Assembly (NCBI RefSeq): GCF_001858025.1
Contig: NZ_LZQD01000002.1
Span: 573,062 to 637,061 of the forward strand
Direction: 5' to 3'
Length of the DNA stretch: 64,000 bases
Source of the DNA: Trichormus sp. NMC-1
Lineage (GTDB): Bacteria > Cyanobacteriota > Cyanobacteriia > Cyanobacteriales > Nostocaceae
A program made the position numbers and the translations under genes. Positions 45,755-56,044 of this stretch are shown here, piece by piece. The stretch's first letter is position 1. Each line of letters begins with the position of its first letter. The notes under the pieces are model-generated. The model worked only from the letters and a program-made list of their open reading frames with translations, made no database searches and was not told where the DNA came from.

Positions 45755-46366
45755 ATGCATTTGAGATTTTCTCAAGACATTCAGTCTTTACTCCAACGTT
45801 TAGCCCAACAGCCTCTTACTCTCGGTCATATTCTGGCGGAAACTTCCGAACGGGGTTTTAGCTTGGTGATTGCATTATTAGTTTTGCCGTTTTTGTTTCC
45901 GATGCCACCGGGGTTGACTGGCCCTTTTGGTGGTGCTTGCTTAATATTATCATTGCAAATGGTTTTGGGCAGGCGATCGCCTTGGTTACCCAAAAAAATC
46001 GCTAACTACCAGTTTCCTGGCGCTTTTGCTCAGATAATTTTAAACAATCTACATCGGGTAACTAGGATATTAGAGAAAATTGCCCGTCCCCGATTGGCAA
46101 GAATAGCGAATAATCCCTGGACTTGGCAATTGAATGGGCTTTGTATTTCTTGGTTGACATTATTACTAATTTTACCAATTCCCTTGACCAATCCTATCCC
46201 CACCGTGGCTATATTACTTTTGTCCGTTGCCACTATTGAGTCTGACGGGCTGCTGATGTGCATTAGCTACGTTTTTACAGCCTTGATTACCTTATTATTT
46301 GGGTTTATTGGTTATGCACTGTGGTTAGCTCCCAATTTGCTGCCTATAATGTTTGCTCTTAGCTAA
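45755..46366 (+). CDS. exoD: ExoD-family exopolysaccharide synthesis membrane protein
   Basis: A 203-residue ExoD-family protein. The N-terminus has TLGHILAETSERGFSLVIAL, typical of ExoD, and about four hydrophobic segments follow (FLFPMPPGLTGPFGGACLIL, LTLLLILPIPLTNPIPTVAI). ExoD affects exopolysaccharide production and alkali tolerance in rhizobia; the mechanism is unknown. It lies 39 bp after the lipid kinase gene and may share a transcript. Confidence 0.85.
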   Translation: MHLRFSQDIQSLLQRLAQQPLTLGHILAETSERGFSLVIALLVLPFLFPMPPGLTGPFGGACLILSLQMVLGRRSPWLPKKIANYQFPGAFAQIILNNLHRVTRILEKIARPRLARIANNPWTWQLNGLCISWLTLLLILPIPLTNPIPTVAILLLSVATIESDGLLMCISYVFTALITLLFGFIGYALWLAPNLLPIMFALS

Positions 46367-46421
46367 TGTCAGTAGATCACAAACAGAACTGAAGATCATT
46401 TTCTAAATCCTAGCCTCGACT

Positions 46422-46534
46422 CTAGTACCGCTTTCTCGGAATTAAAAATTAACAATTAAAAATTAAAAAAGCAGATAATACAAGCTTTTTAGTAATTTTT
46501 AATGGTTGGTTGATTTACGCCGTTGTGTACTAGT
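46422..46534. mobile_element. 113-bp MITE-like element, copy 2
   Basis: Same element as 43500-43605 with one additional AAAATTA unit. Its last 27 bp (GGTTGATTTACGCCGTTGTG to CTAGT) form the start of each unit of the 82-bp tandem array that follows. Confidence 0.8.
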
Positions 46535-47081
46535 TCAATCAAATTTGTTACAAAAATATATACTATTCATAGCTGTAAACTGCTAATATGGTTGATTTAC
46601 GCCGTTGTGTACTAGTTCAATCAAATTTGTTACAAAAATATATACTATTCATAGCTGTAAACTGCTAATATGGTTGATTTACGCCGTTGTGTACTAGTTC
46701 AATCAAATTTGTTACAAAAATATATACTATTCATAGCTGTAAACTGCTAATATGGTTGATTTACGCCGTTGTGTACTAGTTCAATCAAATTTGTTACAAA
46801 AATATATACTATTCATAGCTGTAAACTGCTAATATGGTTGATTTACGCCGTTGTGTACTAGTTCAATCAAATTTGTTACAAAAATATATACTATTCATAG
46901 CTGTAAACTGCTAATATGGTTGATTTACGCCGTTGTGTACTAGTTCAATCAAATTTGTTACAAAAATATATACTATTCATAGCTGTAAACTGCTAATATG
47001 GTTGATTTACGCCGTTGTGTACTAGTTCAATCAAATTTGTTACAAAAATATATACTATTCATAGCTGTAAACTGCTAATAT
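46508..47081. repeat. 82-bp tandem array, 7 copies
   Basis: Exact 82-bp period, with units beginning at 46508, 46590, 46672, 46754, 46836, 46918 and 47000. The copies look identical by eye. Each unit is 27 bp of the preceding element's right end plus 55 bp of flank (TCAATCAAATTTGTTAC ... CTGCTAATAT). No spacers, so it is not a CRISPR. No coding capacity. Confidence 0.97.
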
Positions 47082-47653
47082 AAGCTACCCAGCATAAAAA
47101 GCTGAAAAAAATACATCAAGTTAAGTAAACTTGTGATCTTGATTTTTTGAGGCTATTATTACTCAATTCAGGAAATTTCTGTTGGTTAGAGAGCTTTTTT
47201 AATCAAAAAAATACAGAATTAAGCAATCTAGTATTGCTAAAATAAAACCCCCAGCTTATACTCTGAGGGATATAATCTAAATTAAGGTGCATCTACTATT
47301 TTCTTATCCTTCTGAGTTCTGACCATATCCGGAAGATTTCGGTTAGTCAAATGGTTTTTTGTGTTGTAAAATATAGAACTTAGAAAAAGGTTTAGTTAAA
47401 CCCCCAGTTTCCACTCTGAGGGCAATTAGTCAATTAAGGTATATATACTTCCGCCTGTGTTTTGGCTTAATCAGGACAAATTTAACCATCTTTCATGGCT
47501 ATTGGATAAATCAACTTTGAAGAAACACAGGTATAGCAGGTGACAGAAAAGAGGAAAGGAGGAAAGAGGTAATAGTTGTGTTTCTGATGTTGCGGGAGTG
47601 CAAACCGCACTCGTTGGCAGCTTATATCTCTGTCTCCTTGAATCCAAAACTGA
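47082..47653. other. Intergenic region after the 82-bp array
   Basis: Two related segments, AACCCCCAGCTTATACTCTG (about 47247) and AACCCCCAGTTTCCACTCTG (about 47399), are each followed by AATTAAGGT. A diverged duplication is likely. No gene is supported. Confidence 0.5.
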
Positions 47654-48748
47654 TTATTGGATTTTCTGCAATACTTGCCGAATCGTATCTGATGTCACCT
47701 CGTCCGTAACCTTCACTTCGCCAATTTGGGTTGGTAACACAAAGCGAACTTTACCGGATTTGACTTTTTTATCTAATTGTAAAGCATCAATAATTGCTTC
47801 AATATCTAAATCTGCGGGTAATTGTGTTGGTAAACCAGATTTTTTAATTAAGGCATTTTGACGTTCTGTGTCTGCTTTTTGCCACAGACCTAATTCTACG
47901 GCAATTTCTCCTGCTGCTACCATGCCAATTCCTACAGCTTCTCCGTGTTTTAACAGACGATAGCCTGTTAAGCTTTCTACTGCATGGCCGATAGTGTGAC
48001 CATAGTTAAGAATTGCCCGTAATCCAGATTCTTTTTCATCTTTGCTGACAACATCTGCTTTCGCTTGACAAGAATGGGTTATTATGTAATTTATCAGGTC
48101 GGATTTTACATAGCGGAGTTGGTCAAGGTGTTTACTCGCTTCCAATTGGGTGAACAATTCAGCGTTCCAAATTACGCCGTACTTGATTACCTCCGCCATT
48201 CCCGCCCGAAACTCTCGTACTGGCAGAGTTTTTAAGACTTCTGGGTCAATTACAACCTTGCGCGGTTGATGAAATGCGCCAATTAAGTTTTTACCGTGGG
48301 GATGATTTACGCCGGTTTTACCACCAATTGCCGAATCTACCATTGCTAAGAGACTGGTAGGAATTTGCACTACATTAATTCCCCTCAACCATGTAGCGGC
48401 TGCGAACCCTGTCATATCACCAATAACGCCTCCCCCTAAAGCCACCATTGTTGAGGAGCGTTCTAGGCGGTTTTCGAGGGCGATATCATAGAGTTTTTGA
48501 ATAGAGTTAAGGGTTTTGTAGCGTTCACCAGGTGGCAAGTTGTAACTTGTGACTTCAAAGCCCGCATTTTTTAAGGATGCGATCGCTCTTTCACCATAAT
48601 ATTTAAATATCATCGGGTTAGAAACCAGCAATACCTTCTGGCCTAGCTGCAAACTTGCCATCTGTTCACCTAGTGTATCTAAACTCCCCGGTGCAACAGC
48701 TATCTCATAAGACTTTTCTGGTATATCTACTTTAATTACAGAAGTCAT
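47654..48748 (-). CDS. aroB: 3-dehydroquinate synthase AroB
   Basis: A 364-residue enzyme of the shikimate pathway. It converts DAHP to 3-dehydroquinate with NAD+ and a divalent metal. Motifs: [40 protein letters not shown], and the metal ligands in [10 protein letters not shown] and KHGEAV. Length and start ([18 protein letters not shown]) are normal. It stands alone, divergent from petL. A GCGATCGC octamer lies in the 5' part. Confidence 0.97.
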   Translation of the reverse strand: MTSVIKVDIPEKSYEIAVAPGSLDTLGEQMASLQLGQKVLLVSNPMIFKYYGERAIASLKNAGFEVTSYNLPPGERYKTLNSIQKLYDIALENRLERSSTMVALGGGVIGDMTGFAAATWLRGINVVQIPTSLLAMVDSAIGGKTGVNHPHGKNLIGAFHQPRKVVIDPEVLKTLPVREFRAGMAEVIKYGVIWNAELFTQLEASKHLDQLRYVKSDLINYIITHSCQAKADVVSKDEKESGLRAILNYGHTIGHAVESLTGYRLLKHGEAVGIGMVAAGEIAVELGLWQKADTERQNALIKKSGLPTQLPADLDIEAIIDALQLDKKVKSGKVRFVLPTQIGEVKVTDEVTSDTIRQVLQKIQ

Positions 48749-48879
48749 TCAAAAACCCTAATATAAGCGTGGGCTGTATTTTAGCGTAATTTGGGGACTG
48801 AGAAATAATTCTTGTGAATTACGAATTACGAATTATTAATGATTCAATATAAATAAGTAACTAAAGAGGAGAAACGCAA

Positions 48880-48972
48880 ATGGCTGTAGTTGAATATATT
48901 GTCTTTTTAGGCGTGTTTATGGGTATAGCTGTGGGATTGCTGTTTGGTCTGCGTTCTGCCAAGATCATCTAA
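48880..48972 (+). CDS. petL: Cytochrome b6f complex subunit PetL (30 aa)
   Basis: Thirty codons: MAVVEYIVFLGVFMGIAVGL followed by LFGLRSAKII. One membrane helix and the C-terminal FGLRSAKI match PetL, the small subunit that stabilises the b6f dimer. Ribosome-binding site AGAGGAG precedes the ATG by 10 bp. The gene is monocistronic between aroB and a hypothetical gene. Confidence 0.82.
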   Translation: MAVVEYIVFLGVFMGIAVGLLFGLRSAKII

Positions 48973-49215
48973 TAGCCAATTGACCGAAATGTAGTTTTTG
49001 TAGTACAAGATTTTTCCTTACTACTAAAATTCCCCCCTTTTTTAAGGGGGTATTTAAACATTAGAACAAGTGTAAATATAAAATCCTGCATTTTGTATCT
49101 GTTGAGGTAATTCTAAATCAGGCATTTGTGTATCAAAGTAGCAGATTGTCTCACGCAAAGACGCAAAGACGCAAAGAGTAAGTGTTTAAGAAAGAAAATT
49201 TTTGATTTTCATACC

Positions 49216-49458
49216 TCAATCTTGAATCGCTTTTTTACTACGCTTTAATTGTTTCCAAAGCAGGTGAATTTGTTTGTAAGCCTCATCTGGAGAAATTTTA
49301 CCACCAGTTTGCAAACTACAAATATAATTCACTCGTTGAGAAAATTCTTGTAAGTGTAAATTAAATTGTAAATACTCTGTCTTCAATTCTCCATGATATT
49401 GATTATGAGGATAGAGAAAATCAGATAGTTCAGCCAGAAAATCAGAACTTGTATTCAT
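49216..49458 (-). CDS. Small conserved hypothetical protein
   Basis: An 80-residue soluble protein, mostly helical and charged: NTSSDFLAELSDFLYPHNQY at the start, LQEFSQRVNYICSLQTGGKI in the middle, and a basic end KQLKRSKKAIQD. I do not recognise the family with certainty; similar small proteins are common in filamentous cyanobacteria. No signal peptide. It is 190 bp downstream of isiC on the same strand, but no evidence ties it to the isi genes. Confidence 0.65.
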   Translation of the reverse strand: MNTSSDFLAELSDFLYPHNQYHGELKTEYLQFNLHLQEFSQRVNYICSLQTGGKISPDEAYKQIHLLWKQLKRSKKAIQD

Positions 49459-49648
49459 AGGATTTAAGTAATTGTTGAAAATGAAAATCGATGTTTAATA
49501 AAATATGATTTTGTAATAAAACTTAACAATTAGTGATTCAGACAAACATTGCAACAAAAAATGAGCGGCAGTAGGTAATTTTGTTGTCGAAAAAGAGTTA
49601 ATAGGGGTGATATATATGCCCCTAAAAAATTAATAATTCAGGAAGTAG

Positions 49649-50401
49649 CTAATTGGATAAATTTTGGGAAATAAATTGAGATGTCAGCATTGGTTGTAGA
49701 TGATAAAGTCGCCAAAAACTCAATATTTGTTCCCCCACTGGTTGAGGATAGAAATAATGAAAAAAATGATATCCTTTAGGATATTCCCAGAGATGATCTT
49801 CCGGTTTAAAATATTTTAACCAGTTGTGTAATGCAGGTGAATCAACAATGAAATCATTTTTACTACCGCATACCATCAACGGCATAGAAACTCCACCTTT
49901 AGGCAAATCAACCAACTTGAGTAAAGAGTGTGACAAAGGAGTTTGATCTAAATCTTTATCTAAAGCTGTCATCAGCTTTTTAGTAATATCATAAGGTTGT
50001 TTTCCAAAGAGATTACGGACACTATTTGCTAATATTTGTTCACGACTGAGAGTAAATAAATCTCTTTGTACATAATAGTGAGTGTGCCAAGTATGTGCAG
50101 GTTGAGAAGACACAGATAATAAAGTTAGCGATCGCACTTTTTCGGGATAGCGACGAGCAAAATCTAAAGCAATTACACCACCAGAACTATGACCAATTAA
50201 ATGGATAGAATCAGTGCAAGGTGTCAAAAATTCATTGAGTAAATCAACAGCTTCATCTATAGAACTACCTTCATCTTTTTCTTGATGGTACTCCCACTGA
50301 GCAACCTTCATATACTTAGATAAGTATTTTAATAACGGTTGATCAAACCTTGCCAAAGCAGGACTAGAACTTAACCACAAAACATCAAAAATATCAGACA
50401 T
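49649..50401 (-). CDS. isiC: Alpha/beta hydrolase, IsiC-like
   Basis: A 250-residue alpha/beta hydrolase from ATG 50401 (MSDIFDVLWLSSSPALARF). The nucleophile elbow is LIGHSSGGVIALDFARR, with an acid in KNDFIVDSPAL and a histidine near the end (GYHFFHYF). Upstream codons from 50473 look like non-coding sequence. It lies 100 bp after isiB, the position of isiC in the isiAB(C) iron-stress operon, hence the name. The substrate is unknown. Confidence 0.75.
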   Translation of the reverse strand: MSDIFDVLWLSSSPALARFDQPLLKYLSKYMKVAQWEYHQEKDEGSSIDEAVDLLNEFLTPCTDSIHLIGHSSGGVIALDFARRYPEKVRSLTLLSVSSQPAHTWHTHYYVQRDLFTLSREQILANSVRNLFGKQPYDITKKLMTALDKDLDQTPLSHSLLKLVDLPKGGVSMPLMVCGSKNDFIVDSPALHNWLKYFKPEDHLWEYPKGYHFFHYFYPQPVGEQILSFWRLYHLQPMLTSQFISQNLSN

Positions 50402-50500
50402 AAATATGCTCACAAAATAGAATAGAGGATAGGAAGAAAGGTGTAGGTAAAGAGATGATAAAATTACCCACACTTAGATAACCAACAAACACAGAATCTT

Positions 50501-51019
50501 TTACAAACCGAATTCTTTTTTTAACTGAGCTACCCAAGCTTTGATACGTTCATCAGTTAAATCAGACTGGTTATCATCATCCAATGCCAAACCGACAAAC
50601 TTACCATTTTTTAATGCCTTAGATTCATTAAAATCATAACCATCCTTTGACCAATAACCTACAGTTTTACCACCAAGCTCGGAAATTTTCTCTTCTAAAA
50701 TTCCCATAGCATCCTGAAAATTATCCCCATAACCAAGTTGATCACCAGTACCAAAATAGGCAACTAATTTACCTGAGAAATTGATAGTACCCAATTCCGG
50801 GAAAAAGCCCTCCCAATCACTTTGGAGTTCACCAATATTCCAAGTAGGACAGCCGATAATCAGACATTGATAATCATCAAAATCAGCAGCATCAGCTTGG
50901 GAAATATCCTGGAGAGTAACCACATCATCACCAAACTCATCCCTAATTATTTCCGCAGCAGATTCGGTTTTACCAGTTTGAGTACCGTAAAACAAACCAA
51001 TTTTTTTTGACATTTTCAC
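50501..51019 (-). CDS. isiB: Flavodoxin IsiB
   Basis: A 172-residue long-chain flavodoxin. The FMN phosphate loop is KIGLFYGTQTGKTESAAEII. FMN-ring loops are GCPTWNIGELQSDWEGFF and YFGTGDQLGYGDNFQDAMG. It replaces ferredoxin in photosynthetic electron transfer under iron limitation. It is 35 bp after a broken isiA, so it presumably still uses the isiA promoter. Confidence 0.96.
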   Translation of the reverse strand: MKMSKKIGLFYGTQTGKTESAAEIIRDEFGDDVVTLQDISQADAADFDDYQCLIIGCPTWNIGELQSDWEGFFPELGTINFSGKLVAYFGTGDQLGYGDNFQDAMGILEEKISELGGKTVGYWSKDGYDFNESKALKNGKFVGLALDDDNQSDLTDERIKAWVAQLKKEFGL

Positions 51020-51054
51020 ACCCAGAAATTACTAACAAATTAGAGAAATTGCTA

Positions 51055-51522
51055 TTAGTTAACAGTAAATAGGCAGCGATAAAACTCATTCAGCTTAAAG
51101 CTCCCAAGCGGTAAGATAGGTATGCTTCTCGTGACCACGGTAGCCAAAGAAGGAAAATTTCTCTTCGAGGATAGCAGGACCCCAAAGTGCATGAAATATT
51201 CTCCCAAACCTAGAAAAGCAGAGCTAATTAGGTGCAATACTCCAATGACAAAGTAGGGATAGGTATCTACAATTTCTCCACCACTACCTACACCCCAACC
51301 CAAGGTTGCTAGGTGGGGGAGGAGAATTAAGCCTTGCTCGGACATTGGTTGAGATGTTTGGTAACGAGCAAGTTCAAATAAGGTTGTCGCACCTGCCCAA
51401 AACACGATTAGTCCTGCATGGGCAACATGAGCGCCTAATAATCTGCCTGAAAGATGTGTTAACGGGGCGTTCCCTGACCACCAGGGGATTGATTCCGGGG
51501 TTTGCACAGCCATGCTCGTCAT
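51055..51522 (-). pseudogene. isiA: Truncated, frameshifted isiA (CP43')
   Basis: The first ~115 residues match IsiA/CP43' antenna proteins ([55 protein letters not shown]). Near 51201 a single base is missing. In the shifted frame IsiA-like sequence continues ([20 protein letters not shown]) and then stops. The usual protein is about 340 residues with six helices; less than half is left here. The chlorophyll-binding antenna cannot be made from this copy, although isiB and isiC downstream look intact. Confidence 0.85.
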
Positions 51523-52029
51523 GGTGTAATTTCCTGTGAATTGTGGGAAATAGCTAGGATGCTTGATTTACTTATTGAGATAGATATTCAATAAGCTCTG
51601 GGCATATCATATCAGATTTATTGAGATAATTTATCACTAATGAAAGATGAATTTTTGTAACATTCTCGTTAAGACTATCCGACTGTCAAAAAATACCATC
51701 CTCTATATGAGGGAGATTCCGCCATTTTTGGCTGTTACTGACTTACTTTGGATACAAATAGAATTAATATTTAGCAGGTAATAAATGCTTAATAGCAGCT
51801 TGGATAATTATTAGTAACTATATTGGTGAATTAGTTTTAGCTATTTTTAAGAAATTTTATTAATAAAATCCACAGTGCTGAGTTTTCAGCTTTGGGAATA
51901 GCGTATTAGTGTAGTGCGTCAGATCAAAAATATCTGTTTTTTGCATTGTTGGGTCTGACACACCCTCCATTAAAGCAAGGCCATTTGTACTCCCCCTTCA
52001 ATAGGGGAGCAATTTATTTGTGGGGGTAT
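51523..52029. promoter_or_regulatory. isi upstream region
   Basis: AT-rich leader that should hold the iron-responsive isi promoter. A GAGATAATTTATCACTAATG stretch (51621-51640) is only loosely Fur-box-like. Further left, GTGCGTCAGA ... TCTGACACAC (51915-51963) is a dispersed palindromic element near the bioB end. Confidence 0.4.
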
Positions 52030-53034
52030 CTACACAGTTACAGCAGTAGGAGTTTTTTCCTGCTTTTGGAATGGTGGACGCATTTCTAAACCCAGCAAAT
52101 TCAGCATTTCCCGGTCTGCATCATAATCAGGACAGGGAGTTGTCACCGTTAACATTTTGTTATCATCGCTGGAAAAGATGGAATTAGCCCCCGCCATAAA
52201 ACATAAAGCTTGTTCGACTTGGGAAAGTTTTGCCCTACCTGCACTTAAACGCACATCAGAAGCGGGCATAATGATTCTAGCGGTAGCAATCATCCGCACC
52301 ACTTCCCAAATTGGGACTTCGGGTTGATTTTCTAAAGGTGTACCGGGAACCTGTGAGAGAATATTGATGGGTACAGATTCTGGGTGTGGCTGTAAATTCG
52401 ATAGAGTGTACAACATTCCTACACGATCTTCGACGCTTTCGCCTAAACCAAGAATGCCGCCAGAGCAGACAGTAACATTAGTTTGGCGAACATTTTCAAT
52501 TGTATGCAAGCGATCGCTATAAGTCCGGCTAGTAATCACCGTACTATAATATTCTTCAGAGGTATCCAAATTATGATTGTAAGCATAAAGTCCCGCATCT
52601 TCTAAGCGTTTCGCCTGATTTGCACTCAACATTCCCAAAGTGCAGCAGACTTCTAAACCCATAGCAGTGACATCCTGTACCATATCCAAGACTTGCTCAA
52701 ATTGGGAATTATCCCGCACTTCCCGCCAAGCAGCACCCATACAGACGCGACTCACACCAGTTTCTTTCGCTTTCTTAGCAATATTTATCACCGTTTCTTT
52801 TTCTAACAGTGCTTCTGGCTTTACCTCGGTTTTATAGCGAGAAGACTGGGCGCAGTAACTACAATCTTCTGGACAACCCCCGGTTTTAATAGAGATTAGT
52901 TTACAGACTTGTATTTGTTTTGGATCATGAAATTGGCGATGCACACTAGCAGCTTGATAAATAAGCTCTAGAAATGGTGTATTGTATATTGCCAAAATCT
53001 CTGCTTGCTGCCAATTGTAGCGTATTCCCACCAT
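52030..53034 (-). CDS. bioB: Biotin synthase BioB
   Basis: A 334-residue radical-SAM enzyme from ATG 53034 ([20 protein letters not shown]). It has the 4Fe-4S motif [11 protein letters not shown] and the 2Fe-2S-associated residues [10 protein letters not shown] and [18 protein letters not shown] and [16 protein letters not shown] are typical of BioB. It inserts sulfur into dethiobiotin. The longer start at 53067 lacks homologous residues. No other biotin gene is nearby. Confidence 0.97.
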   Translation of the reverse strand: MVGIRYNWQQAEILAIYNTPFLELIYQAASVHRQFHDPKQIQVCKLISIKTGGCPEDCSYCAQSSRYKTEVKPEALLEKETVINIAKKAKETGVSRVCMGAAWREVRDNSQFEQVLDMVQDVTAMGLEVCCTLGMLSANQAKRLEDAGLYAYNHNLDTSEEYYSTVITSRTYSDRLHTIENVRQTNVTVCSGGILGLGESVEDRVGMLYTLSNLQPHPESVPINILSQVPGTPLENQPEVPIWEVVRMIATARIIMPASDVRLSAGRAKLSQVEQALCFMAGANSIFSSDDNKMLTVTTPCPDYDADREMLNLLGLEMRPPFQKQEKTPTAVTV

Positions 53035-53037
53035 CAT

Positions 53038-53603
53038 TATCCTTTTGTAGATTGGATTTATCAACAACTGCTATAATATCATCACGATTTTTCAGAAAAA
53101 ATTCCTGCTCAGTACAGCAGCCTTGAAGAAGACGCGGGGACACGGGGATACGGGGATACTCTTACACCCCATGTCTAAAGCCAGAGGATTCAAGTGGGCA
53201 TTGCCCACCTTAGCAAAGGTTTGGTAGGTAATTCCCACCTTACGTATATTTCAAAAATCAAATACAGCAGATTGCAGATCAATGAGGTACAGAATCAAAA
53301 TTGAAACCTAGACACCAAGGCAGTTTTACTCCTGACTCCTGACTCCTGACTCCTGAATTCTGCTGTATTATTCCTATATTCAACCCGTTACTGGCTGATT
53401 AAACAACTTATATAGCCGTGGACAGGGTGGTTAGGACATCAATTGATAATGAAACTCTCACTACAAGAGGATTTTACTCCTGACTCCTGACTCCTGACTC
53501 CTGATTTTTTTTAATCAAATTGTTGACAGTAGAAGCCGTTTCTTCAGGTTTTCCAGATCCCTCAAGCGTGTTAATAAAAGACATATTCTCAATAATGTAG
53601 CTT
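53038..53603. other. Repeat-filled intergenic region
   Basis: Contains a GTGGGCATTGCCCAC hairpin (about 53197), the TACAGCAG-ended element copy 2 (53263-53367), a diverged GGACAGGGTGGTTAGGACAT copy of the 16090 repeat family (about 53413) and several CTCCTGA heptamers. No gene is supported. Confidence 0.6.
53263..53367. mobile_element. 105-bp MITE-like element, copy 2
   Basis: Near-identical to 44286-44388, with TACAGCAG/CTGCTGTA inverted ends. Confidence 0.8.
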
Positions 53604-54179
53604 ATGAAATCAGAACTGCCACTAATTACAAGCGAACGCCTGTTATTAAGAATGGCGATTCCCCAAGATACAAGGGAAATTATCAACTATTTTCTCAAAA
53701 ATAAAACCTACCTTACTCCATATTGTGTAACTTGGATGGATGGCTTTTTTACAGAAGAATATTGGCAGGATCAAATAGAAAAACATTGTTTTGAATTCAT
53801 TAATGACTATTCATTAAAATTATTTATTTCTTCCAAAAAACATCCCCAGCAAATTATTGGTACTGTTAATTTTAGCAATTTTGTCCGGGGAGCCGCCAGT
53901 TATTGCAATGTTGGATATAATCTAGCAGAAAATGCCCAAGGTAAAGGCTATATGACAGAAGCGCTAAAAGCCGGCACTGAATATGTCTTTCAAGAATTAA
54001 ATTTTCACCGCATCATGGCCAATTATATGCCCCATAATCGCCGTAGCGGTAACGTACTCAAAAGACTTGGTTTTGTGATTGAAGGATATGCTAGAGACTA
54101 TTTATTGATTAATGGTGAATGGGAAGATCATATTCTCACCAGTCTCACTAATCCTAACTGGAAAAGAGACTATTTCTAA
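53604..54179 (+). CDS. GNAT N-acetyltransferase, RimJ/RimL type
   Basis: A 191-residue GNAT enzyme. It starts ELPLITSERLLLRMAIPQD and has the acetyl-CoA motif NVGYNLAENAQGKGYMTEAL with the Q-x-x-G-x-G/A signature. It ends with NRRSGNVLKRLGFVIEGYAR, as in RimJ/RimL relatives. The substrate may be a ribosomal protein N-terminus or a small amine. It stands alone. Confidence 0.9.
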   Translation: MKSELPLITSERLLLRMAIPQDTREIINYFLKNKTYLTPYCVTWMDGFFTEEYWQDQIEKHCFEFINDYSLKLFISSKKHPQQIIGTVNFSNFVRGAASYCNVGYNLAENAQGKGYMTEALKAGTEYVFQELNFHRIMANYMPHNRRSGNVLKRLGFVIEGYARDYLLINGEWEDHILTSLTNPNWKRDYF

Positions 54180-54465
54180 ATAGGTATAGCATTGAAAAAC
54201 ATTGTAGAGATTTCAGAGGGAACTCTTAACGGGCAATTCTTAACAGAAAAAACTCATGTTTAAAAACATAAGATTGAAATAATGGACGGAGCCGCTCCGC
54301 CTCCGCACTGTTTTTTTGTGCTACGCATCTGGTAAAAACATCCTTTTTTTGACTGAGCTTTAAACTTAGAACTAAAGTTTCTTATCTGTTCCCTGTTCCC
54401 TGTTCCCTGTTCCCTGTTCCCTTTTTTTGTAATATTAAGATAAGATCAATTAAAATTAGCTGATA

Positions 54466-55914
54466 ATGACTCTGGCTGAAACTCCAAATCACACCAATTC
54501 TAGTAATCCTTTACTTACCCTTAACTACGAAAGCGCCTTAGAATCTCTAGGTAGTGACTACTATGATGAAGTCACAGCAGCAGAATTTCCCCAACACATT
54601 CTGCGTTGGCGCAATAATGCACTACTACCCAGTTTAGGACTTGATCCTCAAGTAGTCAAAGACGAAGATTTTATTACAGCCTTTGGGAAATTTCAAGAAC
54701 GCAAACCTTTATTAGCACTGCGTTATCACGGTTATCAATTTGGTGAATATAACTCACGTTTGGGTGACGGTAGAGGCTTTCTCTACGGACAAGTGCGGGG
54801 AACCGATGGCGAATTATACGACTTTGGTACTAAAGGTTCTGGGACAACACCTTACTCCCGTGGTGGTGACGGAATGCTCACCCTCAAAGGTGGAGTCAGG
54901 GAAGTTCTAGCCGCAGAAGCACTAAACCGCTTAGGTGTCAGAACCTCACGCTGTCTGAGTATGATTGAAACAGGTTTAGGTTTGTGGCGGGGTGATGAAC
55001 CTTCGCCTACTCGCTCATCAGTAATGATACGGATGAGTAAATCCCATATCCGGTTTGGAAGTTTTGAACGACTGCACTATTTAAAGCGTCCTGATTTAAC
55101 CAAAAAGTTGCTAGATCATGTCATTGCGACTTATTACCAACATCTCAATTCTGAAGATGATAAATATGCCCTGTTTTATGCGGAATTAGTGAAGCGAGTA
55201 GCCGAACTAGTCGCACAGTGGATGGCGGCTGGTTTTTGTCATGCAGTCCTGAATACTGACAATATGTCGATTACAGGAGAGAGTTTTGATTATGGTCCCT
55301 ACGCCTTTATTCCCACTTATGATCTATCCTTTACTGCGGCATATTTTGATTATTATAAACGCTATTGTTACAGTCAGCAGCCAGGTATTTGCAAACTGAA
55401 TTTAGAATTGCTGCAAGAACCTTTAAAGGCAGTAATTGATATCGGTGATTTGCAAAGTGGTTTATCTAAATTTGCCGAATATTATCTTGCTGAATATCGG
55501 ACTCTCATGTTGAAAAAGTTAGGATTTGAAAATGGGCAATTTGCCGAAGCTGATCAACTTTTGCAACTAACAATCACTTTTTTACAAGATAGCCAAATTG
55601 GTTATCATCAATTTTTTTCAGATATGGCTCGCACCTTTAACAGTAAATGGCGTGATGAACCTGCATTTGTGATGAATACTGCCGAGATTGTTCCAGCTTT
55701 GGGAGCATCAGCAATTTTTGATAATTGGTGTGTACTTTATCATCAAATTCTCAATCATTTTGATCCCGATGAAATGGACATAATTGCCCAAACTCTAGCT
55801 AAATATAATCCACAAACAGCATTATTAAGACCTGTAATTGAATCAATTTGGGAACCAATCGCCCAGGAAGATAATTGGCAACCTTTTTATGATTTAGTTC
55901 AGCAAGTTCAATAA
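54466..55914 (+). CDS. selO: Protein adenylyltransferase SelO (YdiU)
   Basis: A 482-residue pseudokinase-fold AMPylator. Family motifs: [40 protein letters not shown] with the ATP-binding lysine, [11 protein letters not shown], and the active-site [20 protein letters not shown] and [14 protein letters not shown]. SelO transfers AMP to Ser/Thr/Tyr of redox proteins. Bacterial copies lack the selenocysteine end, as here. It stands alone. GTTCCCT heptamers lie directly upstream (54388-54420). Confidence 0.93.
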   Translation: MTLAETPNHTNSSNPLLTLNYESALESLGSDYYDEVTAAEFPQHILRWRNNALLPSLGLDPQVVKDEDFITAFGKFQERKPLLALRYHGYQFGEYNSRLGDGRGFLYGQVRGTDGELYDFGTKGSGTTPYSRGGDGMLTLKGGVREVLAAEALNRLGVRTSRCLSMIETGLGLWRGDEPSPTRSSVMIRMSKSHIRFGSFERLHYLKRPDLTKKLLDHVIATYYQHLNSEDDKYALFYAELVKRVAELVAQWMAAGFCHAVLNTDNMSITGESFDYGPYAFIPTYDLSFTAAYFDYYKRYCYSQQPGICKLNLELLQEPLKAVIDIGDLQSGLSKFAEYYLAEYRTLMLKKLGFENGQFAEADQLLQLTITFLQDSQIGYHQFFSDMARTFNSKWRDEPAFVMNTAEIVPALGASAIFDNWCVLYHQILNHFDPDEMDIIAQTLAKYNPQTALLRPVIESIWEPIAQEDNWQPFYDLVQQVQ

Positions 55915-56044
55915 CAGATATAGCAGGTGACAGGTGATAAAGTTTCACTTTAAGATTGATACAAATGGACAGACGCGGAGATTCATTTGTAGCTTTAATT
56001 AAGTGAATTGATATGACAGGGAACAGGTAACAGAGAACTCTTCT

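Noticed and set aside
46508..47081. CRISPR-like array
   Set aside because: The 82-bp units are contiguous and identical with no variable spacers, and no cas genes are nearby.
51615..51645. Fur box upstream of isiA
   Set aside because: GAGATAATTTATCACTAATG matches the consensus too loosely to call by eye.
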